This document shows positions 1-5,214 of a stretch of 5,214 bases of DNA, in pieces. Location of the stretch: assembly GCA_031290815.1 (NCBI GenBank), contig JAISLO010000073.1:1-5214 (forward strand). Direction: 5' to 3'. The stretch comes from Synergistaceae bacterium. Its GTDB lineage: Bacteria > Synergistota > Synergistia > Synergistales > Synergistaceae. The position numbers and the translations under genes were made by a program. A model generated the notes under the pieces. It was not told where the DNA came from and searched no databases. It saw only the letters and a list, made by a program, of their open reading frames with translations. Numbering within the stretch: position 1 is the stretch's first letter; each line of letters begins with the position of its first letter.

Positions 1-147
1 ATCCGAACCCGCCGTCCCCTCCCCCAGCGTTATGAAGTGGAAGCGAATCCGCCGCTCCGTCAGAATGTCCGCGACCTTTTTCGTCCGCGATCTGTCGACT
101 ATAACGCAAAGCAGCTTCAGCGTAAGTGGCTTTGTGCCTTCATTCAT
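1..147 (-). CDS. PII-like signalling protein, N-terminal part (cut by window edge)
   Basis: Forty-nine codons are open from an ATG at 147 to the window edge, reading MNEGTKPLTLKLLCVIVDRS, then a basic helix and a FHFITLGEGTAGSD segment. A first beta strand (KLLCVIV, residues 11-17), an amphipathic helix (about 20-33), a second strand (about 35-41) and then a Gly-rich turn match the opening of the PII fold. Family members are usually 100-120 residues, so under half is seen. The turn GEGTAGSD lies where the T-loop of GlnB/GlnK begins, and it does not resemble the canonical GFGRQKG. This suggests a divergent PII-like protein rather than a uridylylated GlnB. The start overlaps the stop of the upstream membrane-protein gene (shared ATGAATGA, 140-147), and GAGGAGG at 157-163 is a ribosome binding site 9 nt away, so the two are probably translationally coupled. 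The likely role, by inference, is a cytoplasmic trimer that binds an effector and controls its membrane partner. Family assignment is fairly sure; the ligand is unknown. Confidence 0.75.
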   Translation of the reverse strand, partial: MNEGTKPLTLKLLCVIVDRSRTKKVADILTERRIRFHFITLGEGTAGSD

Positions 148-1669
148 CGGAGGACCCCTCCTCGTAGTCGATAACGTCGTCGGCTCCTGCGAGCTCCGTG
201 ACCTCTATCTTCTCGACTGTCTTAGTCTGATGCGCGTAAATCATCCCCAGGAGCTGTATAGTTATGAGCGGCGTCATCGCGACCATGGCCACGACGCCGA
301 ACGCGTCAGTCAGCACGTTCCCGCCCACGCTCTCGCAAGCGCCCATGGCAAACGGCAGGAGAAACGTGGACGTCATAGGGCCGCTGGCCACGCCGCCGGA
401 GTCGAAAGCGATCCCAGTGAACATGCGCGGCGAAAAAAAGGTCAGGACGAGCGCTGCGATATAACCCGGTATCAGGAGCCAGAAGATGGAAATACCGGTC
501 AATATCCTCAGCATGGACAGGGCGAGGGACACCGCTATCCCGAGCGAAAGCGACAGCTTCATCGCCCTCTGCGACACGGTGCCGCCCGACATCTCCTCGA
601 CCTGTTTGTTCAAGATGTGAACGGCAGGCTCCGCCACGACGATAAAATATCCTATGACCATCCCCAGCGGGATCAGCGCCCATTTGTAATCGCTTGCGGC
701 TATATCGGAGCCTATGAGATGTCCTACCGGTATGAATCCGACGTTGACGCCGGCAAGGAACAACACCAGTCCTATCAGCGTGTACAGGAGTCCGATCCCG
801 ACCGTCAGGAGCTGCTTCCTCGGAAATCTTCCGGTCACGCCCTGGAAGACGGCAAAGAACGCGCATATCGGCACCAGCGCCATGAGCACCTCCTTCAAGT
901 AATGAGGCAGTTCCCTGGCGTATTGGTCTGCGACATCCTCCGTGGTGACCACATTGAAGAGTTCGACCGGAGTGTACGTCGCGTCGGTAGGATTATAGCC
1001 TATGCCCAGGATTAGCACTGCGAGAATAGGGCCTATGCTGCAGATGGCCACCAGGCCGAAGCTGTTCTCCTGGGAGCGGAGCCCGCCCCTGGAGGCGGAA
1101 AGCCCGATGCCAAGCGCTATCAGGAACGGCACCGTGATGGGGCCTGTAGTTACTCCCCCCGAGTCGAACGCGACCGCTACGAAGTCCCTGGGCGCAAACG
1201 CGGCCACAACGAACAGGATCGGGTAGAACGCAATCAGGATGCGGTTCAGACCGATTTTGAAGACCGTGCGCAGCATCGCCACTACCAGAAACAGCCCGAC
1301 GCCAAGCGCAACCGTACCGATCAGCACGATATCCGGTATGGCAGGAACCTGTCTTGCCAGAACCTGGAGATCCGGCTCCGCCGCCGTTATTATGAACCCC
1401 ATCAGCAGGCTTATCAGCACGACGAGCCAGGTTCTGCCCGTCCTCGAGAATTGGGATCCCACAGCCTCTCCGATGGGCATCATCGCTATATCCGCGCCAA
1501 GGGAGAAGAAACCCATGCCAACCACGAGCAATCCCGCGCCGGCGAGAAACATTATCGTCGTTCCTATCGGTATCGGAACCCAGTGAATGCTGAGAATAAA
1601 AACTATTATGGGAATCGGCGCGACGGAGGACAGCGACTCCCATATCTTCTCCTTGAGCTTTCTGTTCAT
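140..1669 (-). CDS. DUF1538-family polytopic membrane protein, putative transporter/permease
   Basis: This is a very hydrophobic 509-residue protein with about a dozen membrane segments that I recognise as DUF1538; function and substrate are unestablished. It is an internal duplication. Numbered from the ATG, the first half has MMPIG (63-67), AAEP (96-99), AFDSGGVTTGP (167-177) and SFG (203-205). The second half has the matching FIPVG (312-316), VAEP (345-348), AFDSGGVASGP (421-431) and AFG (456-458), an offset of 249-254 residues. The Gly-rich SGG motif after AFD could be a broken helix at a substrate site (inference). A short loop near 224-256 joins the halves. The last 25 residues are strongly acidic, ten Asp/Glu against one Lys, probably a cytoplasmic tail. 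An in-frame TTG at 1672 could add one residue, but I chose the ATG because TGAGG at 1677-1681 is 7 nt from it. The gene ends inside the PII-like gene start, suggesting a PII-regulated transporter. It appears full length and intact. Confidence 0.85.
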   Translation of the reverse strand: MNRKLKEKIWESLSSVAPIPIIVFILSIHWVPIPIGTTIMFLAGAGLLVVGMGFFSLGADIAMMPIGEAVGSQFSRTGRTWLVVLISLLMGFIITAAEPDLQVLARQVPAIPDIVLIGTVALGVGLFLVVAMLRTVFKIGLNRILIAFYPILFVVAAFAPRDFVAVAFDSGGVTTGPITVPFLIALGIGLSASRGGLRSQENSFGLVAICSIGPILAVLILGIGYNPTDATYTPVELFNVVTTEDVADQYARELPHYLKEVLMALVPICAFFAVFQGVTGRFPRKQLLTVGIGLLYTLIGLVLFLAGVNVGFIPVGHLIGSDIAASDYKWALIPLGMVIGYFIVVAEPAVHILNKQVEEMSGGTVSQRAMKLSLSLGIAVSLALSMLRILTGISIFWLLIPGYIAALVLTFFSPRMFTGIAFDSGGVASGPMTSTFLLPFAMGACESVGGNVLTDAFGVVAMVAMTPLITIQLLGMIYAHQTKTVEKIEVTELAGADDVIDYEEGSSDE

Positions 1670-1676
1670 CAATTCG

Positions 1677-1681
1677 CCTCA
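1677..1681 (-). promoter_or_regulatory. Ribosome binding site of the DUF1538 gene
   Basis: TGAGG on the minus strand lies 7 nt before the ATG at 1669 but only 4 nt before the alternative TTG at 1672. This spacing supports the ATG as the start. Confidence 0.6.
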
Positions 1682-1758
1682 CTTTGCGCAGCGCCGCCGC
1701 TCGATCCATAATGCGGAGTCCGGCGGATCTGCCCGGCGGCCTTGCGCGAAACTGGTAC

Positions 1759-1787
1759 AATATACCACATATCACGGGAGTCCTGAA
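1759..1787 (-). promoter_or_regulatory. Candidate sigma-70-type promoter for DUF1538 and PII-like genes
   Basis: In the 127-bp gap after the ATPase gene, the minus strand has an extended -10 element, TGG followed by TATATT (TATATT at 1759-1764; 5 of 6 consensus bases). It is preceded at 17-bp spacing by a weak -35, TTCAGG at 1782-1787 (3 of 6). Transcription would start near 1752, giving a leader of about 80 nt. The leader holds a direct repeat of CCGGCGG (1720-1726 and 1733-1739, plus-strand reading) of unknown meaning. I see no intrinsic terminator after the ATPase stop, so read-through from the ABC operon is also possible. Confidence 0.45.
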
Positions 1788-1799
1788 AGCACAATCTGT

Positions 1800-2981
1800 T
1801 TAAATCAAGGACGCGATCACCGCCGCCTTGCTCACTATCCCTTTGAGCGTGCCGGCTTCGTCGATTACGGCGATCGGGTAGCGCGATTCGGCGGCAAGCG
1901 GCATTATATCGCTTAGGAGCACGTCCTCCCGAGTCGTTACCGGATTTCGATCGATGTAATCCGAGATCGGCAGCCTTCCCCCCCTGGCCTTCAGCGCGCC
2001 GTCGATCGAGAGCACTCCCTTGAGGCGCATCATGCCGTCCACGACGTAAGCGCTGGAGAACTCGCCCTTTCGCATTTCCCTGATGGCGTTGGTCGGGTCC
2101 TCCCACTCCCGTATGAGGCACGCCGGCGCATGCATGACGTTGCGGGCCGAGAACACCTTGGCTTTGTCCGCTCCCTCCACGAACTGGCGCGTGTACTCGT
2201 CGACCGGGTTTGTCGATATCCCCTCGGGAGTGTCGATCTGCAATATCTTCCCGTCCCTCATTATGGCGATGGTGTCGCCGAGTTTGAATGCCTCATTGAT
2301 GTCATGCGTGATAAAAAGAATCGTCTTGCCCAGCTTCCTCTGTATCGAGAGAAGCTCGAACTGCATGTCCCTCCTCACGAGAGGGTCCAGCGCCGAGAAC
2401 GGCTCGTCCATCAGCAGAACCTTAGGGTCGTTGGCCAGGGCCCTGGCGATCCCAACTCGCTGCTTCATGCCCCCGGAGAGGTTCGATATGCTCTTCCTCT
2501 CCCACCCTTCGAGGCCGACCATCCTGATCAGGCCCATCGCCCTCTCCTCCCGCTCCGCCTTGGGCATTCCGCGGATCTCCAGTCCGTATGTTACGTTGTC
2601 GATCACGCTGCGATGAGTGAACAGCCCAAAGTGTTGAAACACCATCGATATAGTGTTCCTCCTGAATTCGATGAGCTCTCGGCTTTCCATTTCGTCGATC
2701 TTCCTGCCGTCGCAGATGGGGTGCCCGGATGTCGGCTTGACGAGTTTGTTGAAGCACCTTATTATCGTCGATTTTCCCGAGCCTGAGAGCCCTATTATGA
2801 CGAATATCTCTCCCTCTCTTACCTTGAAGGAGACGTCCCACAGGGCTACGGTAGCGCCCGTTTTCCTGTGAGTGGTGAATTTGTCCGCGCCATTCTCCAT
2901 CATGCGAGCCGCCGCCGATTTATTGAGACCATATATCTTTGTTATATGCGACGCTTCGAGGAGCGTTTTTCTGTCATCCAT
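1800..2981 (-). CDS. proV: Glycine betaine/proline-type ABC transporter ATP-binding protein with CBS region (ProV/OpuAA family)
   Basis: This cytoplasmic ATPase powers the importer. The 393-residue protein is close to the usual ProV/OpuAA length. The N-terminus (about 1-45, KIYGLNKSAAARMMENG) is the extension typical of this subfamily. The nucleotide-binding domain follows: Walker A GLSGSGKST (64-72), Q-loop Gln116 in FQHFGLF, signature LSGGMKQR (168-175), Walker B VLLMDEP (188-194) with catalytic Glu193, D-loop SALD (196-199) and switch His226 in THD. All key residues are present. Residues about 280-393 form a CBS pair (AYVVDGMMRLKGVLS, then RYPIAVIDEAGTLKGIVS), which in OpuA is linked to ionic-strength or nucleotide gating. 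The ATG overlaps the permease stop by 8 bp (ATGGATGA, 2974-2981), and only a weak Shine-Dalgarno (AAGTGAT) is seen, so translational coupling to the permease is likely. Substrate specificity cannot be read from this subunit; the symbol is assigned by family. Confidence 0.93.
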   Translation of the reverse strand: MDDRKTLLEASHITKIYGLNKSAAARMMENGADKFTTHRKTGATVALWDVSFKVREGEIFVIIGLSGSGKSTIIRCFNKLVKPTSGHPICDGRKIDEMESRELIEFRRNTISMVFQHFGLFTHRSVIDNVTYGLEIRGMPKAEREERAMGLIRMVGLEGWERKSISNLSGGMKQRVGIARALANDPKVLLMDEPFSALDPLVRRDMQFELLSIQRKLGKTILFITHDINEAFKLGDTIAIMRDGKILQIDTPEGISTNPVDEYTRQFVEGADKAKVFSARNVMHAPACLIREWEDPTNAIREMRKGEFSSAYVVDGMMRLKGVLSIDGALKARGGRLPISDYIDRNPVTTREDVLLSDIMPLAAESRYPIAVIDEAGTLKGIVSKAAVIASLI

Positions 2982-3858
2982 CGGCTATCACTTCGCTTCG
3001 TTTTACAGCCGCCTGGGTCAGCCTGTCGAGAATTATCGCCACTATCACAATGCATACGCCGGGGAACAGGGATTTGCCCATATCCACGCGGTTCGTGGCG
3101 ACGAGTATCTCCATCCCGAGTCCCTTCGCGCCGATCAAAGCGCATGTCACCACCATCGACATGGCCATCATGATGGTCTGGTTCACGCCCGTCATGATCG
3201 TCGGAATGGCCTGGGGAATCTGAATCTTCACGAGCGTCTGGAACCTCGTCGAGCCGAAGGCGCGCGCCGCCTCGACCATCTCGGCGTCCACATAGAGCAG
3301 TCCGTGACTCGTCAGCCTCACCATCGGAACTATCGCGTAAATCGTAGTCGCCAGAAGCGCCGGGGTCGTGCCCACTCCGAAAAGTATGACGGCCGGCACC
3401 AGGTACACCCACGACGGCATGGTCTGCATCGTGTCCAATATGGGCCTGAGCACTCTGTTGGCCTTGTCGCTCATCGCAAGCAACACCCCCAGCGGAAAAC
3501 CGAGCGCCGTACACAGGATCACGGCGGCTATGACGACGGACAGGGTTTCCAGCATCTCCTTCCAAAATCCGCAGCAGCCCACGAATGTCATCATTGCGGC
3601 GTAGAACGCTCCGACGTACCATTTCTTCGTCTGTCTCCACGCGAGCGCCCACACCGCCAGGATCAGAACGGCCCATGGGATCGTCTCTAGCAGCCACCTG
3701 ATTCCGCTCACGCTGGAGATGACCGTCCCCTTTATCATCCTCAGCCCTGTTTGATGATCTCTGGAGAATGCCTTGACGGCGTTGTCTATAACATCTCCGG
3801 CATCCAACTGCCAGGCGGAGGGAAATCTGCGGATGTATTCGTTTATAAATTCATTCAT
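2974..3858 (-). CDS. proW: Glycine betaine/proline-type ABC transporter permease (ProW/OpuAB family)
   Basis: This is the membrane channel subunit, 294 residues, with a MetI-like (BPD_transp_1) permease fold. A hydrophilic N-terminal stretch of about 50 residues precedes hydrophobic segments near 56-74, 82-97, 105-128, 150-181, 226-245 and 264-278. The family signature TMQTMPSWVYLVPAVILFGVG lies at 143-163. The cytoplasmic EAA loop, which docks on the ATPase, is at about 191-224, with EAARAFGS at 196-203 and QIPQAIPTI at 213-221. The start ATG at 3858 has GGAGGTGA 9 nt upstream (3868-3875). The gene ends 8 bp inside the ATPase gene. It is preceded by a 157-bp gap with a GC-rich hairpin, which could set its expression below that of the binding protein. 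ProW of enteric bacteria is longer at the N-terminus; this length fits OpuAB-type permeases. There is no sign of damage. Confidence 0.93.
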   Translation of the reverse strand: MNEFINEYIRRFPSAWQLDAGDVIDNAVKAFSRDHQTGLRMIKGTVISSVSGIRWLLETIPWAVLILAVWALAWRQTKKWYVGAFYAAMMTFVGCCGFWKEMLETLSVVIAAVILCTALGFPLGVLLAMSDKANRVLRPILDTMQTMPSWVYLVPAVILFGVGTTPALLATTIYAIVPMVRLTSHGLLYVDAEMVEAARAFGSTRFQTLVKIQIPQAIPTIMTGVNQTIMMAMSMVVTCALIGAKGLGMEILVATNRVDMGKSLFPGVCIVIVAIILDRLTQAAVKRSEVIADG

Positions 3859-3867
3859 GATTTGGTT

Positions 3868-3875
3868 TCACCTCC
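3868..3875 (-). promoter_or_regulatory. Ribosome binding site of the permease gene
   Basis: GGAGGTGA on the minus strand, 9 nt before the ATG at 3858. It is strong enough for independent initiation after the intergenic gap. Confidence 0.7.
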
Positions 3876-3887
3876 CTGAGAGACAAT

Positions 3888-3925
3888 AGAGCGCCCTCCG
3901 GCGGCGCTTCGCTGACCGGCGCTCT
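3888..3925 (-). promoter_or_regulatory. GC-rich hairpin between binding-protein and permease genes
   Basis: The minus strand reads AGAGCGCC, a 22-nt interior, then GGCGCTCT: a perfect 8-bp stem (3918-3925 with 3888-3895). A further GG/CC pair is possible inside it across a bulge. The sequence after the stem (ATTGTCTCTC) has no clean T run, so this is not a textbook intrinsic terminator. It lies 12 nt before the permease ribosome binding site. A partial attenuator, or an RNA-stabilising element that raises binding protein over membrane subunits, would fit; this is inference. The rest of the gap (3859-4016) holds no convincing gene. Confidence 0.5.
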
Positions 3926-4016
3926 GAATCCTCGTCTTTTACCGCTTCTCCTCGAAGAAATGGCGGGCGTCAGAATCCATTGATCTAGGCCGCCGAGACC
4001 GAGTTTCTCTCTCCTG

Positions 4017-5012
4017 TCAGCGCGAGGACAGGTATTCTTTCATCTTTTTGGCGTTTTCGGCGGGAAGCCACTCGTCAAGGAGATATTCGTTATTCTTGAG
4101 GAACCAGACGGCCGCGTCCTCGTGGGATGATTTTGTTTCCTCAATGTAAGAGAGCGCCTTGGACAGTATGGCGCTGCCCGTGCGATACTTTTTGAAGAAC
4201 TCCGCCAAGTCCGGCGCTTTCTCGGCAAAACCCCTGCCGCTCACTATTTTGAGCTCCTGTGACGGGAACGCGCACTTTCCCTCGTGATACAGGGCTGGAT
4301 CGTACGGTTCGTCATCCAGCCTGACGAGATCGAGCATGCCCACGATCCACGTCGGCTCGTAACAGTATCCCACCCACGGCTCACCCAAGTTGTACGCCGA
4401 CACTAAGGATGCGAAGAGCGACGCCTCGCTGCCGAGCCGGACATAGTTGAAGTTTTCATTCAAGCCGTAGAACTCGAATTTCTTGTACAGTATCTCGTCG
4501 ACCATCCACCCGGGAATCGACCCGTACAACCGCCCCTTCCCAGGGTTCTCGTCATCAGGAAACACGGCCTGATATTTTTTCAAGTCCTTGACGGACCTCA
4601 GATCCGGAGCCATAGGTTCGATGCCCCGAGCCGGATCGCCCTCGATGACGTACCGCGGCGTGTAGATGCCCTGAGCGCTGTCGGGAACGAGCACGCCCAC
4701 ATCCACGACGTCGCCGTTGGCGATGTCTTTGGAATACGAGGCGATGTTATCCGTCCAGCTCTCTATGTCGATGTCGACATCCCCCGCTATCATCGACTGC
4801 CAGTTCATCGTGCTCGACGCCGTCGACACGTCGAACCTGTACCCGTCGTAAGCGTGTTCGACGATGAGCGCCGCGATAGCGTTGTGAAACTTCTGGCTGT
4901 CCCAGCCGTTGTCGGTGGCGACTATCGTGACCGCCCCATCCGCGCTCGAAGCGCCAAAAATAAATGGCGCAACTAAGAAAAACACTGCCGCAACTGTCAA
5001 TAACCTTCTCAT
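4017..5012 (-). CDS. Periplasmic substrate-binding protein of a glycine betaine/proline-type ABC transporter (OpuAC-like)
   Basis: This protein captures the solute outside the membrane and delivers it to the permease. The chosen start gives 331 residues (MRRLLTVAAVFF). A signal peptide covers residues 1 to about 24-27, with basic MRR, a hydrophobic core and likely cleavage after SSA or DGA. There is no lipobox Cys, so the mature protein should be soluble. The rest matches the OpuAC fold: the NGWDS motif (35-39), NWQ (70-72), ESW (84-86), SIPGWM (165-170) and EPWVGYCYEPTW (211-222). Trp37, Trp71, Trp86, Trp169, Trp213 and Trp222 are candidates for an aromatic cage binding a quaternary amine. 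Cys217 and Cys247 could pair. An upstream in-frame ATG at 5027 is unlikely, since it overlaps the Shine-Dalgarno GGAGGTGA that serves the ATG at 5012 with 5-nt spacing. It is the first gene of the operon. The ligand could be betaine, choline, proline or a relative. Confidence 0.92.
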   Translation of the reverse strand: MRRLLTVAAVFFLVAPFIFGASSADGAVTIVATDNGWDSQKFHNAIAALIVEHAYDGYRFDVSTASSTMNWQSMIAGDVDIDIESWTDNIASYSKDIANGDVVDVGVLVPDSAQGIYTPRYVIEGDPARGIEPMAPDLRSVKDLKKYQAVFPDDENPGKGRLYGSIPGWMVDEILYKKFEFYGLNENFNYVRLGSEASLFASLVSAYNLGEPWVGYCYEPTWIVGMLDLVRLDDEPYDPALYHEGKCAFPSQELKIVSGRGFAEKAPDLAEFFKKYRTGSAILSKALSYIEETKSSHEDAAVWFLKNNEYLLDEWLPAENAKKMKEYLSSR

Positions 5013-5017
5013 GTATA

Positions 5018-5025
5018 TCACCTCC
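5018..5025 (-). promoter_or_regulatory. Ribosome binding site that fixes the binding-protein start
   Basis: GGAGGTGA on the minus strand, 5 nt before the ATG at 5012. The alternative in-frame ATG at 5027 directly abuts this site, so a start there would have no ribosome binding site of its own and would place five extra residues before the signal peptide. Confidence 0.8.
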
Positions 5026-5038
5026 ATTATTTTGCCTT

Positions 5039-5067
5039 ATAATACCAAAGTATTTTTAACGTCTCAA
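5039..5067 (-). promoter_or_regulatory. Proximal sigma-70-type promoter (P2) of the ABC operon
   Basis: The minus strand has TTGAGA (5062-5067, 5 of 6 consensus), a 17-bp spacer, and TATTAT (5039-5044, 5 of 6). The spacer ends in TGG, giving an extended -10. Transcription would start near 5032, leaving a very short leader of about 20 nt that includes the ribosome binding site. Confidence 0.65.
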
Positions 5068-5145
5068 TCCGCAGAACTCACGAATCTCAAGTTGCCGGGG
5101 CATTTGAAAATAGCCGGAACATAGAATTTAACCCAAGGGGATTTT

Positions 5146-5174
5146 ATATTAATTCCAATAAGGCCATTTGTCAA
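5146..5174 (-). promoter_or_regulatory. Distal sigma-70-type promoter (P1) of the ABC operon
   Basis: The minus strand has a perfect TTGACA (5169-5174), a 17-bp spacer and TAATAT (5146-5151, 4 of 6). A better-looking TATAAA at 5143-5148 would need a 20-bp spacer. Transcription would start near 5139, giving a leader of about 127 nt that runs through P2. The leader contains an imperfect inverted repeat (GTT-g-CCGG at 5091-5098 and CCGGAAC at 5114-5120, plus-strand reading) which could be an operator or a weak RNA hairpin. Confidence 0.6.
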
Positions 5175-5184
5175 GAGTCGGCGA

Positions 5185-5207
5185 ATTGAATGTACTGATT
5201 GTATGTA
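5185..5207. repeat. Two-copy 10-bp direct repeat upstream of promoter P1
   Basis: On the plus strand, ATTGAATGTA (5185-5194) and ATTGTATGTA (5198-5207) match at 9 of 10 positions with a 13-bp period. The near copy starts about 11 bp upstream of the P1 -35 box, a position where activators often bind. It could be chance in AT-rich DNA. The window ends 7 bp beyond, so more copies could exist. Confidence 0.35.
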
Positions 5208-5214
5208 ATTGGCT

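Noticed and set aside
32..1015. Long open frame of 327 codons on the plus strand opposite the DUF1538 gene
   Set aside because: Its product is rich in His, Arg, Gln and Asp with no recognisable fold, no good ribosome binding site is evident, and it lies antisense to a gene with clear duplicated membrane motifs. It is a by-product of GC-rich codon use.
993..1775. Minus-strand 260-codon frame starting in the gap upstream of DUF1538
   Set aside because: Out of frame with DUF1538 and lacking family motifs; its start codon lies at about 1775, upstream of the predicted -10 box.
2872..3690. Plus-strand open frame of 272 codons opposite the permease and ATPase start
   Set aside because: Low-complexity His/Arg-rich product antisense to a permease with full family motifs; a shadow frame.
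2942..3697. Minus-strand open frame of 251 codons overlapping the permease
   Set aside because: It is in another frame of the same strand as the permease, is Arg/Asp/Gly-rich and shows no domain; a shadow frame.
3888..3925. Intrinsic terminator after the binding-protein gene
   Set aside because: The stem is good but no T run follows on the minus strand, and the downstream permease depends on transcription from this side, so it is listed only as a regulatory hairpin.
3939..3980. Short 13-residue open frame in the gap before the permease (MDSDARHFFEEKR)
   Set aside because: No Shine-Dalgarno at useful spacing and no run of a single amino acid typical of a leader peptide; likely chance.
5013..5027. 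Longer binding-protein start at 5027 (MEVIYMRR)
   Set aside because: That ATG abuts the GGAGGTGA that serves the ATG at 5012, and the extra acidic residue before MRR spoils the signal-peptide N-region.
1..5214. CRISPR arrays, tRNA or rRNA genes, insertion sequences, attachment sites
   Set aside because: No spaced repeat array, cloverleaf, transposase motif or terminal inverted repeats were visible on either strand by eye.

Overview
The window holds five protein genes, all on the minus strand, so it reads from right to left. The coding DNA is moderately GC-rich, ribosome binding sites are strong (GGAGGTGA type), and the leader to the right of the first gene is AT-rich. The binding protein has a cleavable signal peptide and no lipobox cysteine. 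That fits a freely periplasmic protein in a diderm bacterium better than a lipoprotein of a monoderm. An anaerobic amino-acid fermenter of the Synergistota kind would fit, but that is inference; the window contains no marker gene that proves it.

Right half (about 5207 to 1800): a complete glycine betaine/proline-type ABC importer in the order binding protein, permease, ATPase. Upstream of the binding protein lie two good sigma-70-like promoters about 107 bp apart, with a near-perfect 10-bp direct repeat beyond the distal one. A 157-bp gap with a GC-rich hairpin separates binding protein from permease. Permease and ATPase overlap by 8 bp. The ATPase carries a C-terminal CBS region, as in ProV/OpuAA, which is associated with osmotic or ionic-strength gating in that family.

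Left half (about 1799 to 1): after a 127-bp gap with its own promoter candidate comes a 509-residue polytopic membrane protein that I assign to the DUF1538 family. It is built from two direct repeats. Its stop codon overlaps by 8 bp the start of a PII-like signalling protein, cut off by the window edge after 49 codons.

Working model: the ABC importer brings in a quaternary amine or related solute. The DUF1538/PII pair looks like a separate transport module in which a trimeric PII-like protein senses a cytoplasmic metabolite and gates a membrane protein, by analogy with AmtB-GlnK and SbtA-SbtB. The DUF1538 substrate is unknown. This second module is the part most worth following up.
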